A program made the translations under genes and the position numbers. Shown piece after piece: positions 1 to 7,589 of a stretch of 60,028 bases of DNA. Numbering within the stretch: the first letter of the stretch is position 1; each line of letters begins with the position of its first letter. Origin of the DNA: Acidobacteriaceae bacterium. GTDB taxonomy: Bacteria > Acidobacteriota > Terriglobia > Terriglobales > Acidobacteriaceae. The notes below the pieces were generated by a model that saw nothing but the letters and a program-made list of their open reading frames with translations, ran no database searches and was not told the origin of the DNA. The DNA is taken from the NCBI GenBank assembly GCA_003134655.1, contig PLBY01000059.1, forward strand, positions 3,147-63,174. The letters are read 5' to 3'.

Positions 1-235
1 GATCTTGGGGTTGATGCTGCTGTCGATTTTGGGGTTGCGAGTTGTAGCTATTCGTTGCGACAGGACGGGAATCGACAGGAGAACTAGTGACGTGACAACA
101 AAGAGGGAGTGTAGACGGAATACCTTAGCCTGCATAATCCGACCTTTCCTTTGTGTTGAACTCCGAAACAGGGATTGTACGCCCTCGATGGAAGATCGAC
201 GACCTTTGTCTGACAAGGCCGTGGTTAGCGCAAGT

Positions 236-361
236 CTACGCCGTCCCACCGTGAACATCCCCACGGCGAAGGTGCAACGTCTGCGTGCTCAGGGACTATC
301 GTGGAGTCGAATAGCGGCAGCCACTGGCGTGGCGAAGGCTACGCTTCTGCGTCACGCATAG
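236..361 (+). pseudogene. Serine recombinase C-terminal HTH fragment
   Basis: The last 40 or so codons before the TAG read like the C-terminal helix-turn-helix of a resolvase/DNA invertase: an Arg-Pro-x-Val entry, then LRAQGLSWSRIAAATGV and a closing Thr-x-x-Arg. This domain normally reads the recombination site. The open frame runs upstream to about position 5, but that part shows no resolvase catalytic domain (no Ser nucleophile region), so I see only a scrap of a lost recombinase. It fits the neighbouring integrase remains. Bases 1-235 and 362-589 hold no gene I can recognise. Confidence 0.5.
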
Positions 362-589
362 CGCACAGAGTTGTTGCTGAACTCTCGCTGAACGGGCTGC
401 AAAGAATTTCTGGGAGACTTCGACCCGGAGGCACACCCTAAAGTAGGACCCATGCAAAACGCTGCGCGCGGTCATACTCACAAATTCCCCTATAGGCGCG
501 GCCTTCCGTGTCACCTCAACGAGCGGGCTATTTTGACGCTCACAAACAGTAGTGTAGTATGTCCCCGTCTTCCGTGACTAGGAGTACCG

Positions 590-1516
590 ATGTGGACCGG
601 TTCGGTGTGGCGTGGGATATATCGGTTCTTCGCGGCTTGGCACCGCCAGACCCAAACTCACCCGCTCCTTGCCGCATTTAGTGCCTTCTTCGTGTTGCCA
701 TGCGTCCTGCTCGGGGGAACGCTTATTTATATGGCGTTGTCGGAAGCATACGACGAGTTCAAGTTCAACCATCTATCCCCCGCTGAACATCTGCGATTAG
801 CTCAAGGAGCTTGCCGCACAGCACAATACGGAGGTATCTGTGCTGACCTCGCTACAGCAACTCCGCACTTGAACAAAATCCCGCATGACGCCCCTGAATA
901 TGGCGATGCTCACAAACTCTTGGAAGTGATCCGACTTCAACAGGAAGCCGCCGCAGAGCGTCAACGTCAAAACTTAGCAAAGCAAGAAGCGGAACGTCTT
1001 CGACTGGCAAATCAGACTCGGCAAGAGTCCTACGAGCAGATGCAGAGGAATGTCGCTGGGACTGCCCGTGAACCTTACAGGTGTGCGACCTCTACGGCGG
1101 GTACACAAATATTCTCGTTCGACAACGGGCACTATTGGTGGGCAGATGATGGACGTTGTGCAGCCGAAGAACTGAAGAGGCAAGCGGCGGCAGAACAAAG
1201 GCAAAGCGAACAGCGGGCGGCTCACGAACGTCAACAGAAACAGCGTGATGAGGATGCCCAATCCTCCAGTTATTGGCCCACCACTTTGCGGGTAGATACC
1301 GACATGGATTCGTTTTGGCTCAACAACGAAGAACGGACTTGCACGACCTCGCCTGATGACAAAGGTAGAGTGGCACGGGTGAATTGCAGTGCAAATGCAT
1401 CGCATCAGGATCACAGCATACCCGTGAAGTTTTGGGGCGGTGTTGATCGCGATACCGTTTCCGACTGGAAGTGTCGCAGAGAAGGGGACGAATTTATTTG
1501 TCGGGCGATAGACTGA
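590..1516 (+). CDS. Membrane-anchored hypothetical protein with coiled coil
   Basis: A 308-residue protein whose ATG follows an AGGAG about 8 bases upstream. Residues 25-48 form one hydrophobic membrane segment (Leu/Phe/Val rich), so the rest is probably exported or periplasmic with an N-in anchor. Residues 118-150 and 195-225 are rich in Glu, Gln, Arg and Ala and look like coiled coil. Between and after them are Cys pairs (RCATSTAG, RTCTTSP, WKCRREGDEFICRAID) that could form disulphides outside the cytoplasm. I recognise no named domain. It sits among recombinase remains and may be cargo of an integrated element. Confidence 0.6.
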   Translation: MWTGSVWRGIYRFFAAWHRQTQTHPLLAAFSAFFVLPCVLLGGTLIYMALSEAYDEFKFNHLSPAEHLRLAQGACRTAQYGGICADLATATPHLNKIPHDAPEYGDAHKLLEVIRLQQEAAAERQRQNLAKQEAERLRLANQTRQESYEQMQRNVAGTAREPYRCATSTAGTQIFSFDNGHYWWADDGRCAAEELKRQAAAEQRQSEQRAAHERQQKQRDEDAQSSSYWPTTLRVDTDMDSFWLNNEERTCTTSPDDKGRVARVNCSANASHQDHSIPVKFWGGVDRDTVSDWKCRREGDEFICRAID

Positions 1517-1710
1517 ATCCGCTACCTTTTCCATTAAGTTCGTCCAAGGATCGCACCGTCGTTCCATCCGCAACTTGCATCCGCGTAAACGCTGGGCAAA
1601 CGCGCCGCCTTCCCGTATCATTAGCCAAGCATCACGAGCGAGTCGGACATGCTTCGACTACGCCAACCGAGTGCAATGCACCACGGTGGTTACAGCCTAC
1701 GCAGGCTGTG

Positions 1711-1893
1711 ATGCGGCAGATAAGGAGTCTGCAAAAAGTGAACCCATCAGAAATTGAAGCGGGCAGCGAGATCGGCTTTCGGTGCGGAAGTTGTAACCGC
1801 TCGACAGATGACTTTTACATTCTGCGAGACGGAAGCATCGTATGCGTGGCTTGCACCGAACTCTGGGAGTACGACAAGGCGAAGCAGAACTGA
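1711..1893 (+). CDS. Small zinc-ribbon-like protein
   Basis: A 60-residue protein with two Cys-x-x-Cys pairs, FRCGSCNR and VCVACTEL, spaced about 20 residues apart, a typical four-Cys zinc ribbon. I start it at the ATG at 1711. The open frame extends further upstream to 1471, but that part overlaps the end of the preceding gene and is compositionally poor. The next small gene begins 13 bases downstream with a strong ribosome site, so the two may be co-transcribed. Its function is unknown; binding of a nucleic acid or protein partner is a guess from the fold. Confidence 0.5.
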   Translation: MRQIRSLQKVNPSEIEAGSEIGFRCGSCNRSTDDFYILRDGSIVCVACTELWEYDKAKQN

Positions 1894-1906
1894 ACTGGAG
1901 GGGTAG

Positions 1907-2183
1907 ATGATCACTGACGACGCAATGAAGCAAGCGGTGTACCAACACATTTTGAAGACTGCTCAGAGAAGGCTGGAGCAGACAGTCCCCGGCTCATCGC
2001 AGGGCACGTTCGCCCATCTCTCAAGCTGGTTTATTGAATCTGCTGTTCCTGCTCAAAGGTGAGTGGGGTTCGATTGGCGATTACGTGACAACGCAACGAG
2101 CCATCCGAGCACTTGTCGGCGACGAATTGCTGTGGGCTGAACCCAAGAAAGAGCCCCCTGCTCCCATTGAATTGGTTCAGTAA
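1907..2183 (+). pseudogene. Small hypothetical gene, probably frameshifted
   Basis: A strong ribosome site (GGAGGGG, 1897-1903) precedes an ATG at 1907 that gives 51 codons and stops at 2062. Over the last part a second frame, ending with TAA at 2183, reads more like protein: LLFLLKGEWGSIGDYVTTQR followed by a Pro/Glu-rich tail. A one-base shift somewhere around 2000-2040 would join the two into a protein of about 90 residues. I cannot tell a real mutation from a sequencing error or from two independent short frames. No family is recognised. Confidence 0.35.
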
Positions 2184-2193
2184 CGGGGGGCTG

Positions 2194-2439
2194 ATGGCAA
2201 ACATTTGGACCGATGAGACGCCGGAGCAAAGGGAAAGCCGCCTCGCCATGTGCGCTTGCATGAACGCCGATGTGGCCTTTTGCGGGGTTCGGGATGGCTT
2301 GTGCTATTTCGAGGTGTATTTCACGGACAATTTGGATGGGCCTGGTGTCGTTCTTTCGCTTCCTGCCGATGGCCTCATCGCTGAGAAGATAGCCAATCAT
2401 GCCGCAGAAGTGGAATGGGACAGGCCGAGGGCGAAGTGA
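2194..2439 (+). CDS. Small hypothetical protein
   Basis: An 81-residue protein starting MANIWTDETPEQRESRL. The ATG at 2194 follows a run of six G (2185-2190) at a good spacing and lies just after the stop at 2183, so I prefer it to the in-frame start at 2113. The middle alternates hydrophobic and polar residues (CYFEVYFTDNLDGPGVVLSL) as in a small beta sheet. No domain is recognised. It is probably co-expressed with the two small frames upstream. Confidence 0.45.
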   Translation: MANIWTDETPEQRESRLAMCACMNADVAFCGVRDGLCYFEVYFTDNLDGPGVVLSLPADGLIAEKIANHAAEVEWDRPRAK

Positions 2440-2562
2440 ACTCAGGGACAATCAATACCGCGATTCCTGCGACCAATGAGACTGAACTGGAACGCCAAAG
2501 GAATGCGTTGAGCACGTCCATGCACTGATCCTGCGAGGAGGCGATTATTGCCTGGATCAGCT

Positions 2563-3051
2563 TCAACGGAGAAGGAGGGAACTCAGTTCCTCGGTAGCTG
2601 TTCCTTGCTCACCTTCGGTGGCACGCGATGACAAAACCCATTTGAGGTGCTTTTCTCCATCGTCAAGCCAATGCTGTTCACTTTTGACCGCTCCCTGTAT
2701 CCAGACCTTAAACGGAACGCCGAAGAATTTCTTTAGTTCAATGACTTCGATCCGGCGCGGAACGTCGTGCCAGTCGTGATGCCAACACACGATGCAGTCG
2801 CACAGTTTTGGATTGTGACGATGCGCTTTGAAGTTACTGGAACGATACTCAAACTCAATTTTTACCATTTTCTCGCGGTCGCCAACTTGCCGATAGGCAA
2901 TGCAGTCTGGGTAGGCCGCACGGATCTCTTCGATGCGAAATTGTAGTTTCTTGGCGATGTTCGCAAACAGGTAGACCACTCCCATCTCGCCATTCGGGGC
3001 GTATTGCAGCGGAGCATTCGTGAGCGGTAACGACCTGTGGTTGTCTCTCAT
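2563..3051 (-). CDS. Conserved hypothetical, PD-(D/E)XK nuclease-like
   Basis: A 162-residue protein starting at the ATG at 3051. Residues around PDCIAYRQ, then KIEFEYRSSNF, then CDCIVCWHHDW follow the order of a PD-(D/E)XK nuclease core (Pro-Asp, then Glu-x-Glu on the next strand), with a Cys/His/Trp-rich segment that could bind metal. This resembles small restriction-endonuclease-like proteins often found near mobile elements, but the Lys of the motif is not clear. A longer GTG start at 3102 is possible. I prefer 3051 because a perfect TATAAT lies only nine bases upstream, which would place it on a leaderless or nearly leaderless transcript. Confidence 0.5.
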   Translation of the reverse strand: MRDNHRSLPLTNAPLQYAPNGEMGVVYLFANIAKKLQFRIEEIRAAYPDCIAYRQVGDREKMVKIEFEYRSSNFKAHRHNPKLCDCIVCWHHDWHDVPRRIEVIELKKFFGVPFKVWIQGAVKSEQHWLDDGEKHLKWVLSSRATEGEQGTATEELSSLLLR

Positions 3052-3060
3052 GGACGGCGG

Positions 3061-3066
3061 ATTATA
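3061..3066 (-). promoter_or_regulatory. Consensus -10 box close to start codon
   Basis: On the minus strand the sequence is TATAAT followed by nine bases and then the ATG at 3051. No good -35 hexamer is visible 16-18 bases further up. If used, transcription would begin at or just before the start codon. Confidence 0.35.
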
Positions 3067-3148
3067 GCGCAGATGACCGGCGCGTAATGTGCGGAAAATC
3101 ACTCCAGACGCAGCCTAAGTTTTCCATCGACGCACTTTCAATAGACTA

Positions 3149-3418
3149 CTAACCCAGCAGCGTCGCGGCCAGCTTGTCCACGGCGGACCGCACGGAGTCT
3201 TCGACGGGCTGTACGTAGCTGATCTGCGCTGTATCCGGCTTGGTGTGGCGCAGCATCGTCTGCGTGTCCTTCGCGCTGCCCATGCCCTGCACCTGAGTGG
3301 CGAGCGTCCGGCGCAGCATTTGGATGTTGACCAGCGGGACTTCTTCACACGACGTTGCCAAACTCCGCGTGTGAATACTGGTCACCAACATGCCCCGCAC
3401 GGCATGCAGGCGTTCCAT
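3149..3418 (-). pseudogene. Tyrosine recombinase C-terminal fragment
   Basis: The C-terminal 60 residues match the end of a phage-type tyrosine integrase: VNIQMLRRTLATQVQG (the Arg box), then TMLRHTKPDT (the His box), then the Tyr nucleophile in ISYVQPVED and the usual amphipathic last helix. Everything N-terminal to this, including the first catalytic Arg and the core-binding domain, is missing; the first 30 residues do not look like integrase. It is a truncated relic, the second of at least four recombinase remains or genes in the first 7.4 kb. Confidence 0.7.
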
Positions 3419-4222
3419 TGCTTTTCCATGAGGCGCTCCAAGCGATCAGCCCGCGCCTTCAATCAACTTGCGTGAGCGAAGTTCTGTGGTCTTGACAGGC
3501 CTGAACAGGCTGTCTATGCAGGTGAATGGCCCATTAGTGTTACGAGAATACCCATGCGAGTGGGTACCGAAGATTCCTTGCGCTAGTGTTCGCGATACTT
3601 TATAAGTTGGTGCAGTAAAGCAGTAAATCATCAAGAGCGAGCCTGCCAAGCGCAGTCTCCACCAAGCCGAGGGGTTCACGAGAATCTCCACGGTGGTCAG
3701 GGCACAAGGCCCAGATGAGCGGCACGGGTAGCCGAAAAATACAAAACCCACACAGTTAGACCTGCAGCACAGAGAGGTTTCGAAGGGATAGGCGCAGTTA
3801 GGCAAGCAGCGGTAAACGGGTTGAAGGGCAAGCTCAGAATGGATCGAGCCCAGCATAGTAGACCCGGTAGCAACCGCAGCGAGACGCTGAGCCGAATCAA
3901 TCGGGATCAGGGGACACGCAAACGATGAGTCATGAGCGAGACCGTTCACGTCCAGAGAAGCATTGCTTCGTCAGCATGGATCGAACCTAATTCCTCAACA
4001 GCGAAATCCACGGGCTCTTAGCAAAGCCGCTGCTTACATCGCGTGAGAACACACCGCGTCCCAGTGTTGTCACTGCGCTGTTTTTCTTGCAGGAGAAGGT
4101 GCAGCAGGCACCTTCACTTCGGCGGTAATTCCTTCACAATTAAAACGCGAAGGCTTGGCATATTCCGAGCCGACGCACAACCACAACCGCAACACCACAA
4201 CACACCACACAAGGAGAACACA
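3419..4222. other. Gene-poor stretch in the island
   Basis: About 800 bases without a gene I can support. An open frame on the minus strand (3446-3949) has a Cys-, Pro- and Ser-rich composition unlike the neighbouring proteins and no ribosome site. I looked for a group II intron domain V, an insertion-sequence end and a tRNA and found none. The last 80 bases are rich in CAACCACAAC-type runs, like the leaders at 4333 and 5254. Confidence 0.4.
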
Positions 4223-4333
4223 ATGAGAGCGAACGAACGTGAACGCTTGGAGAAACGCAAGCGTAGCCTTGGCTTTGTCGATCTTCAGCCACTCCCCGAT
4301 ACGGCGCCAAGAGCGATGCATCTCGCAGCGTAA
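4223..4333 (+). CDS. Very small hypothetical protein
   Basis: A 36-codon frame starting MRANERERLEKRKRSLGF, with AAGGAG at 4211-4216 at an ideal distance. It is highly basic at the start. The same leader style (AGGAGAACA then ATG) precedes the gene at 4802, and both genes end directly in a copy of the duplicated segment described below, so the two occupy equivalent positions in a repeated layout. No family is recognised; a small DNA-binding or element-control peptide is possible but unproven. Confidence 0.4.
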   Translation: MRANERERLEKRKRSLGFVDLQPLPDTAPRAMHLAA

Positions 4334-4547
4334 TCAAACAACAACCACAACCCACGTTTCCAGGATCTCGAATCCTGGACAGGGCGGGAGCCTGCGACAA
4401 ACAGGCTTCCGCTAAATCCTTTTTGGGAGGAAAAAATGACTGACGCATATCAAACCTCGGGCACCAGCCCCGACACCACTTTTCGAACCTCTGCTTGACG
4501 ATAAGCAGGCCGGGGAAATGCTTGGTTTGCATCCAAAGACCCTTCAG
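4331..4547 (+). repeat. Duplicated leader/excisionase segment, copy 1
   Basis: This 217-base segment is a near copy of 5252-5468. Both begin at the TAA stop of the preceding gene, run through an ACAACAACCACAACC tract, a hairpin (TCCAGGAT/ATCCTGGA), a second inverted repeat at GCCTG/CAGGC, a ribosome site, and the first codons of an excisionase-like gene. Copy 1 stops matching just after ACCCTTCAG at 4547. Its excisionase start is frameshifted. Confidence 0.8.
4436..4547 (+). pseudogene. Truncated, frameshifted excisionase copy
   Basis: The frame opens MTDAYQTSGTSP like the intact gene at 5357, but a run of four C replaces three C. This shifts the frame so that it ends at a TGA after 20 codons. 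Read in the compensating frame the match continues through DDKQAGEMLGLHPKTLQ and then ends abruptly in unrelated sequence. It is a broken duplicate of the DNA-binding excisionase gene. Confidence 0.75.
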
Positions 4548-4801
4548 GAGTGGAGCCCTTGGGTTGCAGGGCGGGACCGGGCTTTGCGCAGCCCAGCGAG
4601 CGGCGCTTGTCCCAGTCAAATGTAACGCATCTCATCTCTGAAGATTTCGGCTGGTCGAGTGACCTATCGCGTACACCCTTGCACTACTCACCCAAGAGTC
4701 AAGCAGAACAACGCAAGACGATTGGAGTGTGGATTTCAAACCCATCACGCAGGAGCACCACCAACGAGCCGAGGCACCTGGGGCGGCATCAGGAGAACAG
4801 A

Positions 4802-5254
4802 ATGTTCGCAATACACCGCAACTACTCGGTCGAAGACCTCACTTGCATCGACACATTTGCTGTCTCGTTCAAGGAGTTTGCAGCCAAACAGAACGGAACC
4901 GTAAAGACCAATGTCTATGATCTGCTGAAGGGCGAAGGAACTCTCTCGTTCATCTTCCGAACTAAAGATGATGCCACGCGCTTCGCGGCTCAGTTCGATG
5001 CAACCCCAGTTCTGGTCTACGAGGTATTTCCAGACTCCATCATTCTGAAAGCACCGCAGTTCACTGCGGAAATGCTGGCAGAAAAGACAGGTGAAGACCT
5101 CGCCAACGTCCGGCAGGCCATCCAGACCTTGAACCGCCGAGGTTGGTCTGCCTTTTGTGATCCAGTAGTGCTCGATGAGTGGATTGTCTGCACCATCAAG
5201 ACTCTCTCGCGGAATACAAAGGAACACGGCGCTAAGAGCGCAATCGCGGCTTAA
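4802..5254 (+). CDS. Hypothetical protein between duplicated leaders
   Basis: A 150-residue protein starting MFAIHRNYSVEDLTCID, with AGGAG at a good distance upstream. The open frame continues upstream to 4550, but that part is low quality and lacks a ribosome site. The protein is a mix of alpha and beta elements with no signal peptide or membrane segment. The C-terminal third (EDLANVRQAIQTLNRRGWSA) could be a small helix-turn-helix. No known family is recognised. It lies between the two copies of the repeated leader, just upstream of the excisionase and integrase, so it is probably element cargo or an accessory control gene. Confidence 0.5.
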   Translation: MFAIHRNYSVEDLTCIDTFAVSFKEFAAKQNGTVKTNVYDLLKGEGTLSFIFRTKDDATRFAAQFDATPVLVYEVFPDSIILKAPQFTAEMLAEKTGEDLANVRQAIQTLNRRGWSAFCDPVVLDEWIVCTIKTLSRNTKEHGAKSAIAA

Positions 5255-5468
5255 TCACACAACAACCACAACCAAAGTTTCCAGGATCTCGAATCCTGGA
5301 AGGGGCGGAAGCCTGCCGTAAACAGGCTTCCGCTAAACCCTTTTTAGGAGAAAAAAATGACTGACACATATCAAACCTCGGGCACCAGCCCGACATCACC
5401 TTTTGAGCCTTTGCTTGACGACAAGCAGGCCGGGGAAATGCTTGGTTTGCATCCAAAGACCCTTCAGC
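5252..5468 (+). repeat. Duplicated leader/excisionase segment, copy 2
   Basis: This is the copy that leads into the intact excisionase gene. It contains two stable hairpins: TCCAGGAT (5280-5287) with ATCCTGGA (5293-5300), and GGAAGCCTG (5307-5315) with CAGGCTTCC (5323-5331). The second is followed by a run of five T (5341-5345) just before the AGGAG ribosome site. It could act as a partial terminator or attenuator in front of the excisionase gene. Confidence 0.75.
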
Positions 5469-5605
5469 GGCTTGCACGGCGGGGCAAAATCCCAGCCGTA
5501 CGCATTGGACGCTACTGGCGCTATCGAGCCAGTATCCTTAACCAGTGGATTGACGTAAACTCATCGGGCCAACCCGCTTGCGTGGGGAATGAGAGGAGGA
5601 TATGA
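5357..5605 (+). CDS. Excisionase-family HTH DNA-binding protein
   Basis: An 82-residue protein with a MerR/excisionase-type helix-turn-helix (HTH_17): LLDDKQAGEMLGLHPKTLQR, then LARRGKIPAVRIGRYWRYR, then a short helix ending in W. Proteins of this type bind near attachment sites and steer an integrase toward excision, or act as small regulators. An AGGAG lies upstream of the ATG, and the stop codon overlaps the integrase start (ATGA at 5602-5605), so the two are translationally coupled, as expected of a xis-int pair. Its role in excision is inferred from this context. Confidence 0.75.
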   Translation: MTDTYQTSGTSPTSPFEPLLDDKQAGEMLGLHPKTLQRLARRGKIPAVRIGRYWRYRASILNQWIDVNSSGQPACVGNERRI

Positions 5606-6771
5606 AAACCACGCGAGCAAGGTATCAACACGGAAGCATCAAGCGAGAGAAGCGTAAGCATGCATGCGCTGTATGGACGCTGCGGTGGCGAGAGTCTAAT
5701 CCAGACGGCCGCACAATAAGGCGCAAGGTCGTGATCGGAACGGTAGAGCAGTTCCGAACTAAGGCTGATGCGTGGAAGGCTTGCGAGCATCTTCGCTCAA
5801 CCATCAACAGGGACACAGGGACACCGCGCACCATGGCGGAACTTGTGGCCCACTACCAGCGCAGGGAAATGTCAGAAGAAGGAGAGAAGTCCTTCGCCAC
5901 ACGGAAAGCGTACGGGTTTTATCTCCGTGGCTGGATCGTGCCAAAGTGGGGCGAGTGCTCTCTGTCCGATATACACACGGTTGCGGTAGAGGACTGGCTC
6001 AAGGCTGTGCCACTAGCCCCAGGTAGCCGAGCGAAAATCAGGAACCTGATGTCCACACTCTTTAATCACGCGATGCGTCACGAGTGGACAAACAGAAACC
6101 CGATACGCCTCGTGCGCCAGTCCGCAAAACGACTGAGCACTCCAGATTGCCTCACAGCAGAGGAAATCGGAAAGCTGCTTCGCAAACTGGACGGTGTGTA
6201 TTATGTCATGGCGTTTGTTGCTGCTGTCACAGGGTTGCGAGTCTCAGAATTGCTGGCGCTGAAATGGGAAGACATAGACTTTGGCGTGGACGAGATTCAT
6301 CTCACCCGCGCGATTGTCTGTCAACATGTCGGCCCACTGAAGACCGCAGCCTCACAGAAACCCGTTCCGATGGATGCTGGCCTAGCGGCGCTGCTACTGG
6401 ACTGGCGTAAGAAGTGTCTTTACAATCAAGGAACGGATTATGTCTTCGCGTCCGCTGAGAAACACGGCAAGCAGCCGCTGTGGCCTAGCTCAGCAATGGC
6501 AAAACACATTCGGCCCGCTGCAAAGTCGGCTGGGATTACGAAGCATGTCCGCTGGCACGTATTCCGACACTCGTTTGCAACCCTCCTGAAAGGGAATGGT
6601 GAGGACGTGAAGACGGTACAGGAGTCACTGCGACACGCCGACAGCAAAGTAACGCTGGACACGTATACACAGGGCCTCATGCCAGTGAAAAGAGAAGCAC
6701 AACGGAAGGTTATTGCGATGATTGGACCCATGTGGACCCACGCATCTCAGATAACCTCTGCAAGTGCTTGA
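5602..6771 (+). CDS. Tyrosine-type site-specific integrase
   Basis: A 389-residue integrase of normal length. The N-terminal arm and core-binding (SAM-like) domains cover about residues 1-190. The catalytic domain follows, with the first Arg in AVTGLRVSELLALKWED, the H-x-x-R box in WHVFRHSFATLL, the third His in SLRHADSKVTLD and the nucleophile Tyr in DTYTQG. All the key residues are present, so it is probably active or recently active. It overlaps the excisionase gene upstream, with AGGAGG at 5594-5599 as ribosome site, and ends 11 bases before tRNA-Lys, the likely target site. Unusually, the gene lies on the 5' side of the tRNA. Confidence 0.92.
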   Translation: MKTTRARYQHGSIKREKRKHACAVWTLRWRESNPDGRTIRRKVVIGTVEQFRTKADAWKACEHLRSTINRDTGTPRTMAELVAHYQRREMSEEGEKSFATRKAYGFYLRGWIVPKWGECSLSDIHTVAVEDWLKAVPLAPGSRAKIRNLMSTLFNHAMRHEWTNRNPIRLVRQSAKRLSTPDCLTAEEIGKLLRKLDGVYYVMAFVAAVTGLRVSELLALKWEDIDFGVDEIHLTRAIVCQHVGPLKTAASQKPVPMDAGLAALLLDWRKKCLYNQGTDYVFASAEKHGKQPLWPSSAMAKHIRPAAKSAGITKHVRWHVFRHSFATLLKGNGEDVKTVQESLRHADSKVTLDTYTQGLMPVKREAQRKVIAMIGPMWTHASQITSASA

Positions 6772-6782
6772 TTACAAAGGTG

Positions 6783-6858
6783 GGGCGCGTAGCTCAGTTG
6801 GTAGAGCAATGCCCTTTTAAGGCATGGGTCGCAGGTTCGAGTCCTGCCGCGCTCACCA
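6783..6858 (+). tRNA. tRNA-Lys (anticodon TTT)
   Basis: A complete 76-base cloverleaf: acceptor GGGCGCG paired with CGCGCTC (one G-T), D arm GCTC/GAGC, anticodon arm ATGCC/GGCAT with loop CTTTTAA giving anticodon TTT, T arm GCAGG-TTCGAGT-CCTGC, discriminator A and an encoded CCA. It lies 11 bases after the integrase and 68 bases before a decayed integrase on the other strand, so it marks an integration hot spot. No second partial copy of its 3' end was found in the window. Confidence 0.96.
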
Positions 6859-6926
6859 AGAACCCTTTTCGGTTCATTGGATTGCATCATCCCCAGCATT
6901 TTCTGCCAAGAGATTCTGCCCCACAC

Positions 6927-7380
6927 TCAACCACCGTTCTCAAACCAACGCACCTGGACGCCCTGCATTTCCGGAGTCACAACCTGAGCATATTTGCGCA
7001 ACGTGATCTTAGGGGCCCGCGTGACGTATGTTGCCTTGTGCGGTCTTCACATCGGTCTTGTCGATCGAGACCATCCGAGTAGCCATGCTTGAGGGCAGAG
7101 AGTGAAGCCCGAAAGGCTGCCCCGGGCAATCTGAATGCTGCTTTCAAGGCAGCTGGACGCAGTTGATCTGATTCCCGCGCATATTGGAATCTTCCCGTTC
7201 ATCTTGAACGAAAGGGAAGACCCAATCATCATCCTGGGCGTACGGCGTCATGCGACGCCATTGACGCAGGTACCACGCCAACTGCGGAGATATTGCGACC
7301 GGAGCTTTCGAGGCTTTGGTCTTCGGTTTGTCGATACATGCCGCCGTCCCGCTCCGGAAGCTCTTCATGACTCCAGTCAC
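6927..7380 (-). pseudogene. Decayed tyrosine integrase
   Basis: Read on the minus strand, 7380-7144 gives the middle of an integrase catalytic domain (KTKASKAPVAISPQLAWYL, then DDDWVFPF). After a gap and frame change, 7088-6927 gives the His and Tyr boxes (TDVKTAQGNIRHAGP; then, after a further one-base shift, KITLRKYAQVVTPEMQG). At least two frame breaks and a missing stretch between the parts, with the R-H-x-x-R region lost, show it is dead. It faces the intact integrase across tRNA-Lys. Confidence 0.75.
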
Positions 7381-7440
7381 ATCGTCAGGTGATACAGCGC
7401 ACTGACAAGACGCACCAAAGGAGCTCTTGTAAGAGAGATT

Positions 7441-7538
7441 TCATAAAGCGAAACCCCCGCGCAAGCGGGACGGAAAGCCACGGGTCTTTAGGTAGTTTGA
7501 GGGACTCCGAGGGAGCTTAGTGACAGCCGAACTGCCGC
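7441..7538 (+). promoter_or_regulatory. Cyclic-di-GMP-I (GEMM) riboswitch
   Basis: The order of conserved pieces matches the GEMM-I aptamer: GCGAAACC, a CCCGC-GCAA-GCGGG hairpin whose GNRA loop normally docks on the second stem, GGGACGGAAAGCCACGGGTCT, and finally TGACAGCCG and CTGCCG. Usual members read GGCAAACC and GGGACGCAAAGCC; the two changes here look like a swapped base pair in the ligand-binding core. A terminator follows at 7554. The aptamer would sense c-di-GMP (some relatives sense cGAMP). The gene now downstream is a pseudogene, so the switch seems to have lost its target. Confidence 0.78.
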
Positions 7539-7553
7539 GGGCGTGCGTTACGC

Positions 7554-7580
7554 GCCGAGTGGTAGGTCGGCTTTTTGTTT
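7554..7580 (+). terminator. Intrinsic terminator of the riboswitch
   Basis: GCCGA (7554-7558) pairs with TCGGC (7567-7571) across an 8-base loop and is followed by TTTTTGTTT. It lies 15 bases after the aptamer, where the expression platform of a transcription-controlling riboswitch is expected. Confidence 0.7.
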
Positions 7581-7589
7581 TGGCGACAA

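Noticed and set aside
3446..3949. Minus-strand open frame of 167 codons in the gene-poor stretch.
   Set aside because: Composition is unlike real proteins here (many Cys, Pro, Ser), no ribosome site and no domain.
3419..4222. Possible group II intron or insertion-sequence remnant.
   Set aside because: I found no domain V-like hairpin, no reverse transcriptase or transposase pieces and no terminal inverted repeats.
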